NCBI GenBank assembly: GCA_002337145.1
Contig: DDFK01000002.1
Location: forward strand, 1,612,868 to 1,676,867
Source of the DNA: Chitinophagaceae bacterium UBA1930
Lineage (GTDB): Bacteria; Bacteroidota; Bacteroidia; Chitinophagales; Chitinophagaceae
Reading direction: 5' to 3'
DNA: 64,000 bases
Made by a program: the position numbers and the translations under genes
Notes under the pieces: model-generated
Told to the model about the DNA's origin: nothing
Seen by the model: only the letters and a program-made list of their open reading frames with translations
The model's database searches: none
In this document: positions 53,801 through 63,200 of the stretch, one piece after another
Numbering within the stretch: the stretch's first letter is position 1
Layout of the letters: every line of letters begins with the position of its first letter

Positions 53801-55888
53801 ATTGATCTGTGCATCTACCGTTGGGTATTCGTTATGTATATTGGCCTTGCCATTAAAGCTGATGCCGATCAGTTCATCCTGTATGGATCCTGTACCATTG
53901 ATCAACCCTTTATTGAGTGTTGTATTGAGGTTGATGTTGTCAATGATGTTTTGCCTGAACCTGAAAGACTTTATTGCGGCCAGCACTTTCATGTTGTTGT
54001 TCTTTACATCAAAGCCACCATTGCCTTTTACCGCAATGCTGCCATTCAACTTACCCAATACAGAGTCCTGCCCTATCCACCTGCCTGTTTCAAGGTCCTT
54101 TGCATTCACAGCAATATCGTACACCATGTTTTCAGGCTTGGCAAACTGGTTAATCTTGGCTTTTATGGCTGCAAAGCCATAGGCAGAGTTAGTGGTAAGG
54201 TTTGCCGTTACATTGTTCATATCGCCTACCAATGTGCCATTTACATTAATGATGGGTGGCAGGCTTATTTTCTGTTGCTGCTTATTGATAAAAGGCGACA
54301 ATATCTTTTGCGATACAGACAAATTTCTGATATTGGTATTGTATCGGATGTTCTTTGCATCGGTTGCATTTTCTACCACGCCAGACATTTGTATGTTCAA
54401 TGTATTGGGCCTTGTGGCATTTACCACCAATTGCTGAATGTTCAGTTTTTCTGCATTGCCTTTTATATGTGCATCCACAACAAGGTTACCCAGTTCATCC
54501 AATTGCTGTTTGTATTTTTCCGTCAAGCCTTCCGATAACAGCTCCAGGTCTTTTTTGCCGATAACCGTTTTGGTAAGTGTTATATCATTATCCGGCAGTT
54601 TGCCTTCGCCTTTCAGTGGTGTTGTAAATGAAGCGGGATACACAGCTACACTTGCATTAATGGTGGAGTTGGGCGTTCTCAACACAAAGTTCTGAATGGA
54701 AATAAAATTGGTATCCACACGTACTTCGCCGCTCATACTATCCAAACTGAAGCCGCTTTTGTCTTTAAAAGAAAAACGTTCAATGTTTGACTGGATATTG
54801 CCATCCACAAATTTTGTTGCTTTGGCCACAAGGTTCAGGTCTTTGATACCTAGGTGAAAATAGTCAAGCCCCGTTTTCTTTTCGAGCTTGGCCGTGTTGT
54901 TGTACACAATATTGTTATGCAATAGGCTGATGTCATCCATAATGAAATTCAGGCTGCTGCCTTTTGCAACCGTTGCAGTAAGCGTATCATGTTTTACCGT
55001 AACAGCCTGCTCTTTTGTTGCATGCCTGAATTCTATATCGGACTGTGCCAATACAAAAGATTTGCCATTGAATGTATTGGCGTTCTTGGTATTGTTGAGT
55101 CTGGAAGCCTGCATCAAACCAATATGGTTATTAGTGTATAACTGATCGGGCTTGTTTTCAAAAAGAATTGATGAGTTCTTAATAATTAAACTGTCTGCTT
55201 TTATAATGGGCAATGCCAATACAGTTGGCTGTTGAGTTGTTTCAACTGGTTGCTCTTTCAATAGTTGCATACTAAAGCTGATGCTGTCTGCATACAACCT
55301 GTTGATGTCAAAATGCATTTTGTTCAGGTCAAGGCTGTCCACTTTTAAACGGAACTCACCTGCTGCCAACCGCATCAACGAGCCCCCGTTATAATCCAGC
55401 TTATTGAAACGGGTATGTTTCAATTCTATATCTCTTATGGAAAGGTTCAAAGAAGAACTGCTGTCTTTCTCCTTTGCATCGGTTGACTTGCTTTTAAACG
55501 CATCGGCAATGAACTGGTAATTGAACACACTATCCTGTTCCTTTTTGGTCAGGTTAATGTACACATCATCAAACACAATGCGGTTCACTTCATACTTACC
55601 GCTGATCAGTTTAAGCATCGCAATATCTACCTTGATCTGTTTGCCATACAGCAATGTGTCTTTCGACAAGTCACGCATGAATACACCGTTCAGCTCCACC
55701 CATTTGGGTAAGCTGTAATCAATGGAGCCAATAACGAATTCGGTTTTTGTCTTATTCGAAATATAGTCCTGCAGTTTGTTCCTAAGCAGGTTCTTAGCCC
55801 AGGTTGTTTGAAGTATCAAAATAAAAAGCACCAGCAACAGCACTAATCCACCCAGTAAATATGCTAGCCTTTTTATCCATTTTTTCAT
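50882..55888 (-). CDS. tamB: Translocation and assembly module protein TamB
   Basis: The 1668-residue protein has one N-terminal membrane anchor (about 8-28), a very long region of beta-rich repeats that would form a lipid-conducting groove, and a C-terminal DUF490 (TamB_C) domain (about 1300-1660) with INAGVNPNGSLALAGTYNLKKGSYQLNYQFIKRKFILLDG. It bridges the inner and outer membrane and works with the TamA-type partner encoded next. It is longer than E. coli TamB (1259 residues), which is common in Bacteroidota. The start at MKKWIKR is chosen over an ATG ten codons upstream. Confidence 0.93.
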   Translation of the reverse strand: MKKWIKRLAYLLGGLVLLLVLFILILQTTWAKNLLRNKLQDYISNKTKTEFVIGSIDYSLPKWVELNGVFMRDLSKDTLLYGKQIKVDIAMLKLISGKYEVNRIVFDDVYINLTKKEQDSVFNYQFIADAFKSKSTDAKEKDSSSSLNLSIRDIELKHTRFNKLDYNGGSLMRLAAGEFRLKVDSLDLNKMHFDINRLYADSISFSMQLLKEQPVETTQQPTVLALPIIKADSLIIKNSSILFENKPDQLYTNNHIGLMQASRLNNTKNANTFNGKSFVLAQSDIEFRHATKEQAVTVKHDTLTATVAKGSSLNFIMDDISLLHNNIVYNNTAKLEKKTGLDYFHLGIKDLNLVAKATKFVDGNIQSNIERFSFKDKSGFSLDSMSGEVRVDTNFISIQNFVLRTPNSTINASVAVYPASFTTPLKGEGKLPDNDITLTKTVIGKKDLELLSEGLTEKYKQQLDELGNLVVDAHIKGNAEKLNIQQLVVNATRPNTLNIQMSGVVENATDAKNIRYNTNIRNLSVSQKILSPFINKQQQKISLPPIINVNGTLVGDMNNVTANLTTNSAYGFAAIKAKINQFAKPENMVYDIAVNAKDLETGRWIGQDSVLGKLNGSIAVKGNGGFDVKNNNMKVLAAIKSFRFRQNIIDNINLNTTLNKGLINGTGSIQDELIGISFNGKANIHNEYPTVDAQINVANADLLALGFAKDTLNIMAATNIEIDNATPKNLHASIRIDSAIIKKDQQKITIDSATVLAFVRNDSTIIQVVSPFADADVKSTVYYNDIPVLLQQVMDQFMPSTTASNKETKNKTAPAGTIQANVVIKPNDTYAAFVKNMAFDEAINIHANITNTNQDSSVTVKMDVPGLQVNTLHVGKMQANVLGKGDSLNVNIGIDTVKAGSILLYDAAIKGGFSKNNITAAIATKDENKKDQFKLSVAAKPNNEEGYDVSLGKDLMLNRKNWSVNEQNVIRTSNEGFNIQNFDISSGTQKIALHNETASAVSPIIIDIDNFKLSSITSAFNKDSLQVEGTLNADIKVSDLKNAIPTMDGTVKLDSILYQNMYVGNLDLKAQSANNNVTVSGKISGNGNNVDISGNYNADNMNVKVDMQPIALASIQPFTQGNLARSSGTVSGPINITGTPSDLRWNGELTFNNVQTTAAHYGTLLKIDKQSIGFIYPNIELNEFTITDSTNNKLAINGSLVLDKQKGFVSDLSIIADGFHAMNNTAADNSMLYGNAIVDIDATVKGPVTAPEIGGNATVKNGTQITFVRQDIPPSAKDREGVIEFIDMDSVTNLLTQRTYQEIIALQKKEEAGGSLVYNVNLEVEPEAKFNVVIDPITRDELEVQGQAQINAGVNPNGSLALAGTYNLKKGSYQLNYQFIKRKFILLDGSTITLSGDPKNAYADITAAYEISTSAYDLVGSEISNTSSADNAIYKRKVPFQVLLKIKGEVMKPELGFDIVIKDKAEGVSYEMANTIDNKLQQLRNDPSAMNKQVFALLVLNRFIGEQSRDFFAGNGNNSSSIIANESVSSFLNGAINQIAADLVKGIDIDINLKNVDDDPNAQRTDLSVALSKSFLNDRLNVSVGKSFTVEGNDPSASSRNSSNNNVQFIPDVNTTYKLSKDGKYMLRAYRRNQYEALLDGYFIETGIAFSFTIDYDKLSELTKKKKN

Positions 55889-56082
55889 GTTACCACAATA
55901 GTGTGAAAACCATACCACATTTTTTCAAACGGAACCTACAAAACTATTTTTATAAGTGCGGGGAAATATTTCCCCATGTCGACTATTGCAGCCAGCCCCT
56001 TTAACCCAAAAGCAACTAACTTCACATCTATATTTTAGGGAAGCCCATTCAAGACACCGCATTATAACTAAGCTGATTATCT

Positions 56083-57324
56083 ATGTCGCCAACAAACTAC
56101 GATGAAGCAGTTCAAAAGGTCCAGCAACACGTTGAATCTTTATACCACACCCACAGTAATCCCAATCTTGTTTACCATAACATGGTGCATACCCAGCATG
56201 TGGTGGATGCCGCTGTGGAAATTGCCAACCACTACCAATTGAATGATGCCGATTTTTTTATAGTGCAAACGGCAGCCTGGTTTCACGACATTGGCTACCT
56301 GTATGCACCGTTGGTACACGAAGCAAAAGGGGCCGAAATTGCAGCGGACTTTTTGACCACTCTTGATATTACAACCGATACCATTACTGCCATACAGCAA
56401 TGCATACTGGCTACCAAATTGCCACAAAGCCCCAATAACCTGCTGCAACAGATTGTTTGCGATGCCGACCTCTTCCATTTTGGTACCGATGAATTTGCGG
56501 AACGCAGCAAACTGATGCGTAAAGAATTTGAACTTTCGCATAACAAAGAAATAAGCAAGGCCGACTGGCGTAAGGGTTCCATCAAACTGATGAATGAGCA
56601 CCATTACTTTACCGATTATTGCCGTGTATTGCTAAACGACAAAAAGCAAGAGAACCTACAGAAGCTATTAAAGAAGGATGCAGAACAAAAAGAAGCAGCC
56701 ACCAATTCGGTAAAAGTGATTGCGATGAACGAGCCCAACAATACCGTTGCTACCGCACAGCCAGAGAAACCCAAAAAGGATAAGGACTCACGGCCCGAAC
56801 GAGGCATTGAAACTATGTTCAGGATCACATCCGGCAATAACCAAAGGCTAAGCGATATGGCAGACAACAAAGCACATATCCTGATTACTGTAAACTCCAT
56901 CATACTTTCTGCCATCATCAGTTTGGTGCTACGCAAGCTGGAGCAGACACAGTTCCTCATCTACCCCACTTTTCTTTTATTGGGCGTAAGCCTTGTTACC
57001 ATTGTAATTGCCATTCTTGCAACAAGGCCATCCATACCAAGTGGCAGGTTTTCGGAAGAAGACGTAAACAATAAAAAAGTGAACCTCCTGTTCTTTGGCA
57101 ACTTCTATAAGATGAACCTGGATGAATATGCGGCAGGCATGCAACAGGTAATGAACAGCAAGGACTTTCTCTACAGCACATTGATAAAAGACGTGTATTC
57201 GCAAGGCGTAGTGCTTGGCAGAAAATACCGTTTGCTCAGGTTGGCGTACAACGTTTTTATGTTTGGACTAATTGCAGCGGTACTGGCATTTTCAATTACC
57301 TCGGCTTTATACTCGGGCAAATAA
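56083..57324 (+). CDS. HD-domain hydrolase fused to Pycsar-effector-type transmembrane domain
   Basis: The 413-residue protein starts with an HD phosphohydrolase domain (about 10-190): histidines in YHNMVHTQHV (about 31-40), the HD pair H68-D69 in AAWFHDIGY, and a later aspartate in VCDADLFHFG. A lysine/proline-rich linker (about 195-240) leads to a PycTM/DUF5706-like domain with ADNKAHILITVNSIILSAIIS and three membrane helices (about 264-286, 292-317, 387-410). PycTM proteins respond to cyclic UMP or CMP in Pycsar defence, but no pyrimidine cyclase is adjacent. It starts the operon with ppk1 (6 bp gap), so a role in nucleotide or phosphate signalling is plausible. Confidence 0.85.
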   Translation: MSPTNYDEAVQKVQQHVESLYHTHSNPNLVYHNMVHTQHVVDAAVEIANHYQLNDADFFIVQTAAWFHDIGYLYAPLVHEAKGAEIAADFLTTLDITTDTITAIQQCILATKLPQSPNNLLQQIVCDADLFHFGTDEFAERSKLMRKEFELSHNKEISKADWRKGSIKLMNEHHYFTDYCRVLLNDKKQENLQKLLKKDAEQKEAATNSVKVIAMNEPNNTVATAQPEKPKKDKDSRPERGIETMFRITSGNNQRLSDMADNKAHILITVNSIILSAIISLVLRKLEQTQFLIYPTFLLLGVSLVTIVIAILATRPSIPSGRFSEEDVNNKKVNLLFFGNFYKMNLDEYAAGMQQVMNSKDFLYSTLIKDVYSQGVVLGRKYRLLRLAYNVFMFGLIAAVLAFSITSALYSGK

Positions 57325-57330
57325 TGAAGC

Positions 57331-59355
57331 ATGAAAGATTTTTCATTTTACGATAGGGACCTAAGCTGGCTCTCCTTTAACGAAAGGGTTTTGCTGGAAG
57401 CCGGAAAAGCCAGCGTTCCCTTACTGGAAAGGATCAACTTCCTTTCTATTTACTCATCCAATCTCGATGAGTTTTACCGTGTACGCATACCAGCTTTAAT
57501 GGCCCTTCAAAACATTCAATCTTTTGGCAGCAAAGAAAAGACAGCCTCCCTGTTGCAACAGGCTGTTACCAAAATAGATGGGCAACTTCAACTGTTTGGC
57601 AAGATACTGTTTGGAGAAATCATTGATGAACTGGCCAGTAACAATATATATTTTGTGTACAACAAACCCATCCCGGAAAGTATCGGGTCAGTTGCCGAAG
57701 AATACTTTCTTACGCAGGTGCTTGCATTTATACAGCCCGTATATATAGCAAACCAAGAAGCAGGTTTTTTTCCAGGCAACAACAAGCTATACAAAGCAGT
57801 GGTACTTGAGCAGCCAGATGCAGGAGAAGAAACTGTAATTGTAAACATCCCGTCCGACAGCCTTGCCAGGTTTTACAGCACTACCATCAACAATACGCAG
57901 TATGTGGTCTTTATTGATGACATCATCAAAGAAAACCTGCAGCATATTTTTCCCGGTACGGTCATTAAGGGCTCCTATAATTTTAAAACAACAAGGGATG
58001 CCGAATTGGATCTGCAGGACGAATTTGAAGGCGACATAGCAGAGAAGATAGAACACCAGATTGCCAAACGTGACCTCGGCTTTGCTACTCGCTTTTTGTA
58101 TCAGCCTGATATGCCCGCACACCTGCTGCAACAGCTCATTGGCCATTTCAATTTACAGAGGGCTTCTGTAGTGGCAGGTGGCATGTACCATAACCTGAAA
58201 GACCTGTCCTCGTTTCCGGTAAAGGCAACTAGCCTATCCTATTCAAAATGGGTGCCTGCAAAAAAAGCCATTGGCAATAGCTTACTGAACGATATTGCCA
58301 ATAAAGACATATTGCTGCACCCGCCTTACCAAAGCTACGATACCGTGCTGCGTTTTTTTAATGAAGCTGCCATTGATGCCCATGTAGAAGAAATATACCT
58401 GACCATGTACCGTATTGCACAGGATTCAAAAATTGCCAGTGCATTAATCAGTGCATCAAAGAACGGCAAAAAAGTGACTGTGTTTATAGAACTAAAAGCA
58501 AGGTTTGATGAGGCCAATAACCTTAAGTGGTCCAAACGAATGAAAGAGGCAGGCATTAAAATTATCTACAGCATACCTGCCCTAAAAGTGCATGCAAAAG
58601 TTGCATTGGTAAAGAAAAAGCAACACAACCGATCGGTGTACTATGGCCTTTTTGCAACAGGCAACCTTAACGAAAGCACAGCCAGGTTTTACACAGACCA
58701 TATATTGCTTACAGCCAACCACGCCATGCTGCGGGAACTGGAATTGCTGTTTATTTTTCTTACCAAAAGAAGAAAGCCCAAACAGCCCGATGAAATACCA
58801 TTCCAGGAGCTATTGGTTGCACAGTTCAATCTACAGGAAACATTCCTGCAATTGATTGATGAAGAAATAAACAATGCAAAAAATGGCCTCGAAGCCAGCA
58901 TTACCATCAAACTCAACAACCTCGAAGAAAAAAAGCTCATCAGCAAACTATACGAAGCCTCCAATGCAGGGGTCAACATCAATTTGATTGTTAGGAGCAT
59001 CTGCTGCCTGGTGCCCAATGAGGCCGGGCAAAGTACCAATATCAACATCAAAAGAATTGTGGACAGGTACCTGGAGCATGGCAGGGTTTTCATTTTTCAC
59101 AACAAGGGATACAATAAAATATACCTTGGTTCGTCAGACTGGATGAACAGGAACATCTACCGCCGCATAGAAGTCTGCTTCCCCATTCATGACGAAGCCC
59201 TGAAGCATGAAATCCGGCATATCATTCAGCTACAGCTAAACGATAATATAAGTGCGGTGCAATTGGATAGCAATATCAACAATATACCCATAGTGCCAGT
59301 TGGCGAAGAAGTCCAGTCGCAAAAAAATATTTATGAGTTACTGTCAACACCATGA
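57331..59355 (+). CDS. ppk1: Polyphosphate kinase
   Basis: The 674-residue protein makes polyphosphate from ATP. The four PPK1 domains are present: the N-terminal domain starts FYDRDLSWLSFNERVL, the catalytic domains contain IELKARFDEANNLKWSKRM and ALKVHAKVALV with the phosphorylated H421 (E. coli H435), and SITIKLNNLEEK and RYLEHGRVFIF follow. Where E. coli has a second active-site histidine (H454, in YAHIGTGN), this protein has leucine (YYGLFATGN). That change also appears in other Bacteroidota, from memory. The gene lies between the HD-PycTM gene and a propeller lipoprotein; its stop overlaps the next start (ATGA). Confidence 0.95.
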   Translation: MKDFSFYDRDLSWLSFNERVLLEAGKASVPLLERINFLSIYSSNLDEFYRVRIPALMALQNIQSFGSKEKTASLLQQAVTKIDGQLQLFGKILFGEIIDELASNNIYFVYNKPIPESIGSVAEEYFLTQVLAFIQPVYIANQEAGFFPGNNKLYKAVVLEQPDAGEETVIVNIPSDSLARFYSTTINNTQYVVFIDDIIKENLQHIFPGTVIKGSYNFKTTRDAELDLQDEFEGDIAEKIEHQIAKRDLGFATRFLYQPDMPAHLLQQLIGHFNLQRASVVAGGMYHNLKDLSSFPVKATSLSYSKWVPAKKAIGNSLLNDIANKDILLHPPYQSYDTVLRFFNEAAIDAHVEEIYLTMYRIAQDSKIASALISASKNGKKVTVFIELKARFDEANNLKWSKRMKEAGIKIIYSIPALKVHAKVALVKKKQHNRSVYYGLFATGNLNESTARFYTDHILLTANHAMLRELELLFIFLTKRRKPKQPDEIPFQELLVAQFNLQETFLQLIDEEINNAKNGLEASITIKLNNLEEKKLISKLYEASNAGVNINLIVRSICCLVPNEAGQSTNINIKRIVDRYLEHGRVFIFHNKGYNKIYLGSSDWMNRNIYRRIEVCFPIHDEALKHEIRHIIQLQLNDNISAVQLDSNINNIPIVPVGEEVQSQKNIYELLSTP

Positions 59356-60236
59356 ATGCAACACCTATTATAACAATGCCCAATAACCGGCTAACCCATA
59401 TCTTCTTCCTTCTTTTGGCAAGCAGCCTGTTTGCATGTGCCCAAAAGCCTGCATACAAAAGTCCCGCAGGCTACGAGTTGACCAAACCAGAAAAATACAT
59501 TATGCCCAATGTGCTGCACGAAATATCGGGTATTGCCTTCAACAAAGGCAACAGCGATACAGTGTATGCCGAGCAGGACGAAGAAGGCAGGCTTTTTTAT
59601 TTTAAACTGGGCGACCAACAGATTGATGCCGTAAAATTTGGCAAGAAAGGCGACTATGAAGATATTGCCATCTGCAACGGTACAGTTATCATGCTTAGAA
59701 GCGATGGCGTACTGTACACTTTTCCTTTAGACGAAAGCATAGCAGGAAAAACAGACAATGTACTGGAGCTTAAAGGACTGTTGCCCGATGGCGAATACGA
59801 AGGCATGTTTGCAGACGAAGCTACCAAAACTGTTTATGTATTATGCAAGCATTGTGGTGAGGACAAGACCAGCAAACAGGTAAGCGGCTACAGCTTTAAC
59901 CTCACGGCCAACAATCAACTGGTAAGCAATGGTGGCTTTTCCATTGATGTAAGGGTCATTGAAACCATTACCCAACAAAGCAAGATCAATTTCCACCCGT
60001 CGGCATTGGCCAAAAGCAGTCTAGGTAACGAATGGTTCATCCTATCATCGGTAAACAAGATGCTGGTAGTAACGGATAGTGCGTGGAAGGTGAAGGACGT
60101 GTATGCACTCGACCCATCGGTATTCAATCAGCCCGAAGGCATTGCGTTTGACAACGAGCACAACCTCTACATATCAAACGAAGGTGGCAATACAGGCAGC
60201 GGCAATATTTTAAAATTCGTTTACAAAAAGCAATAA
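59352..60236 (+). CDS. SdiA-regulated-type beta-propeller lipoprotein
   Basis: The 294-residue protein has a lipoprotein signal with lipobox FAC (cysteine 29) and a propeller fold like that of the SdiA-regulated (YjiK) family. Repeats visible are HEISGIAFNKGNSDTVYAEQDEEGRLFYF, KKGDYEDIAICNGTVIMLRSDGVLYTF, and FNQPEGIAFDNEHNLYISNEGG near the end. Several acidic loops could hold calcium. The biochemical function is unknown. ATG overlaps the ppk1 stop by four bases, and the next gene begins 10 bp later, so it is part of the operon. Confidence 0.85.
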   Translation: MNATPIITMPNNRLTHIFFLLLASSLFACAQKPAYKSPAGYELTKPEKYIMPNVLHEISGIAFNKGNSDTVYAEQDEEGRLFYFKLGDQQIDAVKFGKKGDYEDIAICNGTVIMLRSDGVLYTFPLDESIAGKTDNVLELKGLLPDGEYEGMFADEATKTVYVLCKHCGEDKTSKQVSGYSFNLTANNQLVSNGGFSIDVRVIETITQQSKINFHPSALAKSSLGNEWFILSSVNKMLVVTDSAWKVKDVYALDPSVFNQPEGIAFDNEHNLYISNEGGNTGSGNILKFVYKKQ

Positions 60237-60245
60237 CCGCACAGC

Positions 60246-63200
60246 ATGAAAAAGATAATTGGTTGTATAGTATCTCTTTTGTTGTTGCTTGCTGCAAACG
60301 CACAGGACTCCATTCGTTACCGTGTGATATTTATTGGCGATGCAGGCGAAATAGACAAAGGCCAGCAAGCAGTAATACCCAATGCATCCATGCAGATCAT
60401 CAAAGGCAGGACAACGGTCCTATACCTGGGCGACAATATCTACCCAACAGGCATGGGCCTGCCTGGCAGCAAGGAAGAAGAAAGAACCAAACAGATACTG
60501 CAAAGCCAATACAAACCCATGCGTGCCAATGGTGCACCCGTTTACTTTATTCCCGGCAACCACGATTGGGACAGGATGGGCCCACAAGGCCTTGCAAAAA
60601 TAAAAAGGCAATGGGCTTACTTGGAAGAGCAAAAAGATTCATTACTGAAAATGGTTCCTGCCAATGGCTGTCCCGACCCAGTGGAAATAAACCTTTCCGA
60701 TAGCCTTGTCATTATTGCTTTCGATAGCGAATGGTGGCTTTTCACACACAACAAAAACAACCCGGATGCAGACTGCAGCTGCAACACAAAAAAAGATATT
60801 GCCGAAAAAATACAGGAGCTGGTGTACAAAAACAGGTACAAAGTAATACTGCTGGCATCGCACCACCCCTTTCAAAGCTATGGGCACCATGGCGGCTACT
60901 ATTCGTTAAAGGACCATCTCTTTCCGCTTACGGCCGCAAACAGGAACCTGTACATACCCATGCCCATTATCGGTTCGCTCTATCCATTGCTAAGAAGCAC
61001 ATTCGTAAACCCCGAAGATGCCGCCCATCCTTTATACAAAGAGATGATCAAACAGATAGACGGGGCATTTGAAGGCTTTCCCAACCTGGTTCATGTGGCT
61101 GGGCACGAACATGGCCTACAGTTCATTAAAGACAAACAGGTACAAGTTGTAAGCGGTGCAGGAGCCAAAGAAGCATTTGTGAAAAAAGGCAAACATGCAC
61201 TGTTTGCAGAAACTGCCCCCGGCTTTGTTACGGCCGACCTTTTGGCCAACAACAATATGCGGTTTACCTACTACACGTTTAAAGACAGTACGCCAACCAT
61301 TGCCTTTACCTACACGCAACCCTATACCAGTGTAAAAGCTATGGAAGACTCTTCGTTTGCCTGTAGCATTGTGTACAAAGACAGTATAGCCATACAGGCC
61401 AATGCAAACTTTGATAACGTAAGTGGCATACACCGCTTATTGTTTGGCGAGAATTACAGAAAGGAATGGTCTGCCAAGACCAACCTGCCTATTATCCGGA
61501 TTTCCACCATAAAAGGTGGCCTTGTACCCATACAACGTGGCGGTGGCCACCAATCAAAATCCTTAAGGCTAAAAGACAGGAACGGCAAGGAATGGGTGTT
61601 ACGAACCGTAAACAAAAATGCAGAGATATTGTTGCCAGAGCAATTAAGGGAAACGGTGGCCAAAAACATACTCATAGATGCTACCAGTGCACAACACCCC
61701 TACTCCGCCCTCGTTGTGCCTGTACTGGCAAATGCAGCAAGGGTGCCACATGCCAACCCCATGATCGGTTTTGTGATACCCGACGAAGCATTGGGCATTT
61801 ACAACAAAGACTTTATGAACACGGTTTGCTTGCTGGAAGAAAGGGAACCTGCCGGCAAATCGGACAATTCATTAAAGATGTTCAAGGAACTGAAACGGGA
61901 CAATGACAACAGTTTCGACAGCAGTCTTTTTTTACGTGCAAGATTATTGGACCTGTTTATTGGCGACTGGGACAGGCATGAAGACCAATGGCGTTGGATT
62001 GCCGAGAAAGATGGTAAGGACAAAAAATACAAAGCAGTGCCACGCGACAGGGACCAAGTTTTTCATGTGGATGATGGCATTATACCCACAACCGCATCAA
62101 GACCCTGGATAGCCCCCTTTCTGCATGACTTTGATGGAAAGATCAAACAGGTAAATGCCTTTTTTACCGAAAGCAATACCTTGAACAAAAATTTCCTGAA
62201 CCAGTTCAGTTATGAAGAATGGATGAGAACAACCAACGAGTTTGTTGCGGCCATGACAGATTCCGTTCTGGAAAAAGCATTGCAGCAATTGCCCGAAACA
62301 TCCATTAAAATAGGCTACGCTAAATTATTGCAACAGCTAAAGAAACGCAGGAACAACCTGCCCGCTGCAATGGAAAAATATTATTACTTCCTGAACAAGG
62401 TAGTGGACATACAGACATCGGACAAAAACGAACTGGTAACCATCAACGATGCACCCAACAATGGCCTGCAGGTAACCATCAAAAAAATAAACAAGGATGG
62501 CAAGATAAAAGACGAACTGTTCAACAGGGTCTTCTACCCAATCGTAACCAAAGAAATACGTCTATACATTTCCAATGGCGATGACAGTATTGCCATCAAC
62601 AACCACTCCACCATCAAGCTAAGGATCATTGGCGGCAAAGGCGATAAGGCCTACAATGTAATTGCATCTTCCAAAGAGATAGAACTATACGACAGGGAAC
62701 ATAAAGCTTTGTTTGCAGGCAACCTTTCCAAACTGAACAAACACTTATCGGACGACAATGCCAATACTGCCTACATACCTACCAACCCCTATAACAAAAT
62801 CATTCCCTCTATTGCTGTGGGCTACAATATTGATGATGGCATCATGCTGGGGCTTGGTATAAAATTCGTTAACCAGGGTTTCCGCAAATCCCCTTACAGC
62901 AGTGTGCAACAGTTCTCGTTCAAGCATTCCTTCTCCAGCGAGGCGTTCAACTTCAAGTTCCATAGCGAATGGCTTAAATCCATTGGAAAGGCAGACGCAA
63001 CCATAGATGCAAAGGCACTTGCACCAGACAATACCCAAAACTTTTTTGGGCTGGGCAACAATACGCCATTCAACAAAACAGGCGATTACAATAGATACTA
63101 CCGTGCAAGGTTTGCATTGTACCAGATTGACCCAGCACTACGTTGGCGTAGTAACAAAACAATCAGCGTATCCATTGGCCCATCATTTCAATACTACCGT

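Noticed and set aside
56083..57324. Complete Pycsar defence system
   Set aside because: Only an effector-like transmembrane domain is present. No uridylate or cytidylate cyclase gene lies next to it, so a complete system is not claimed.
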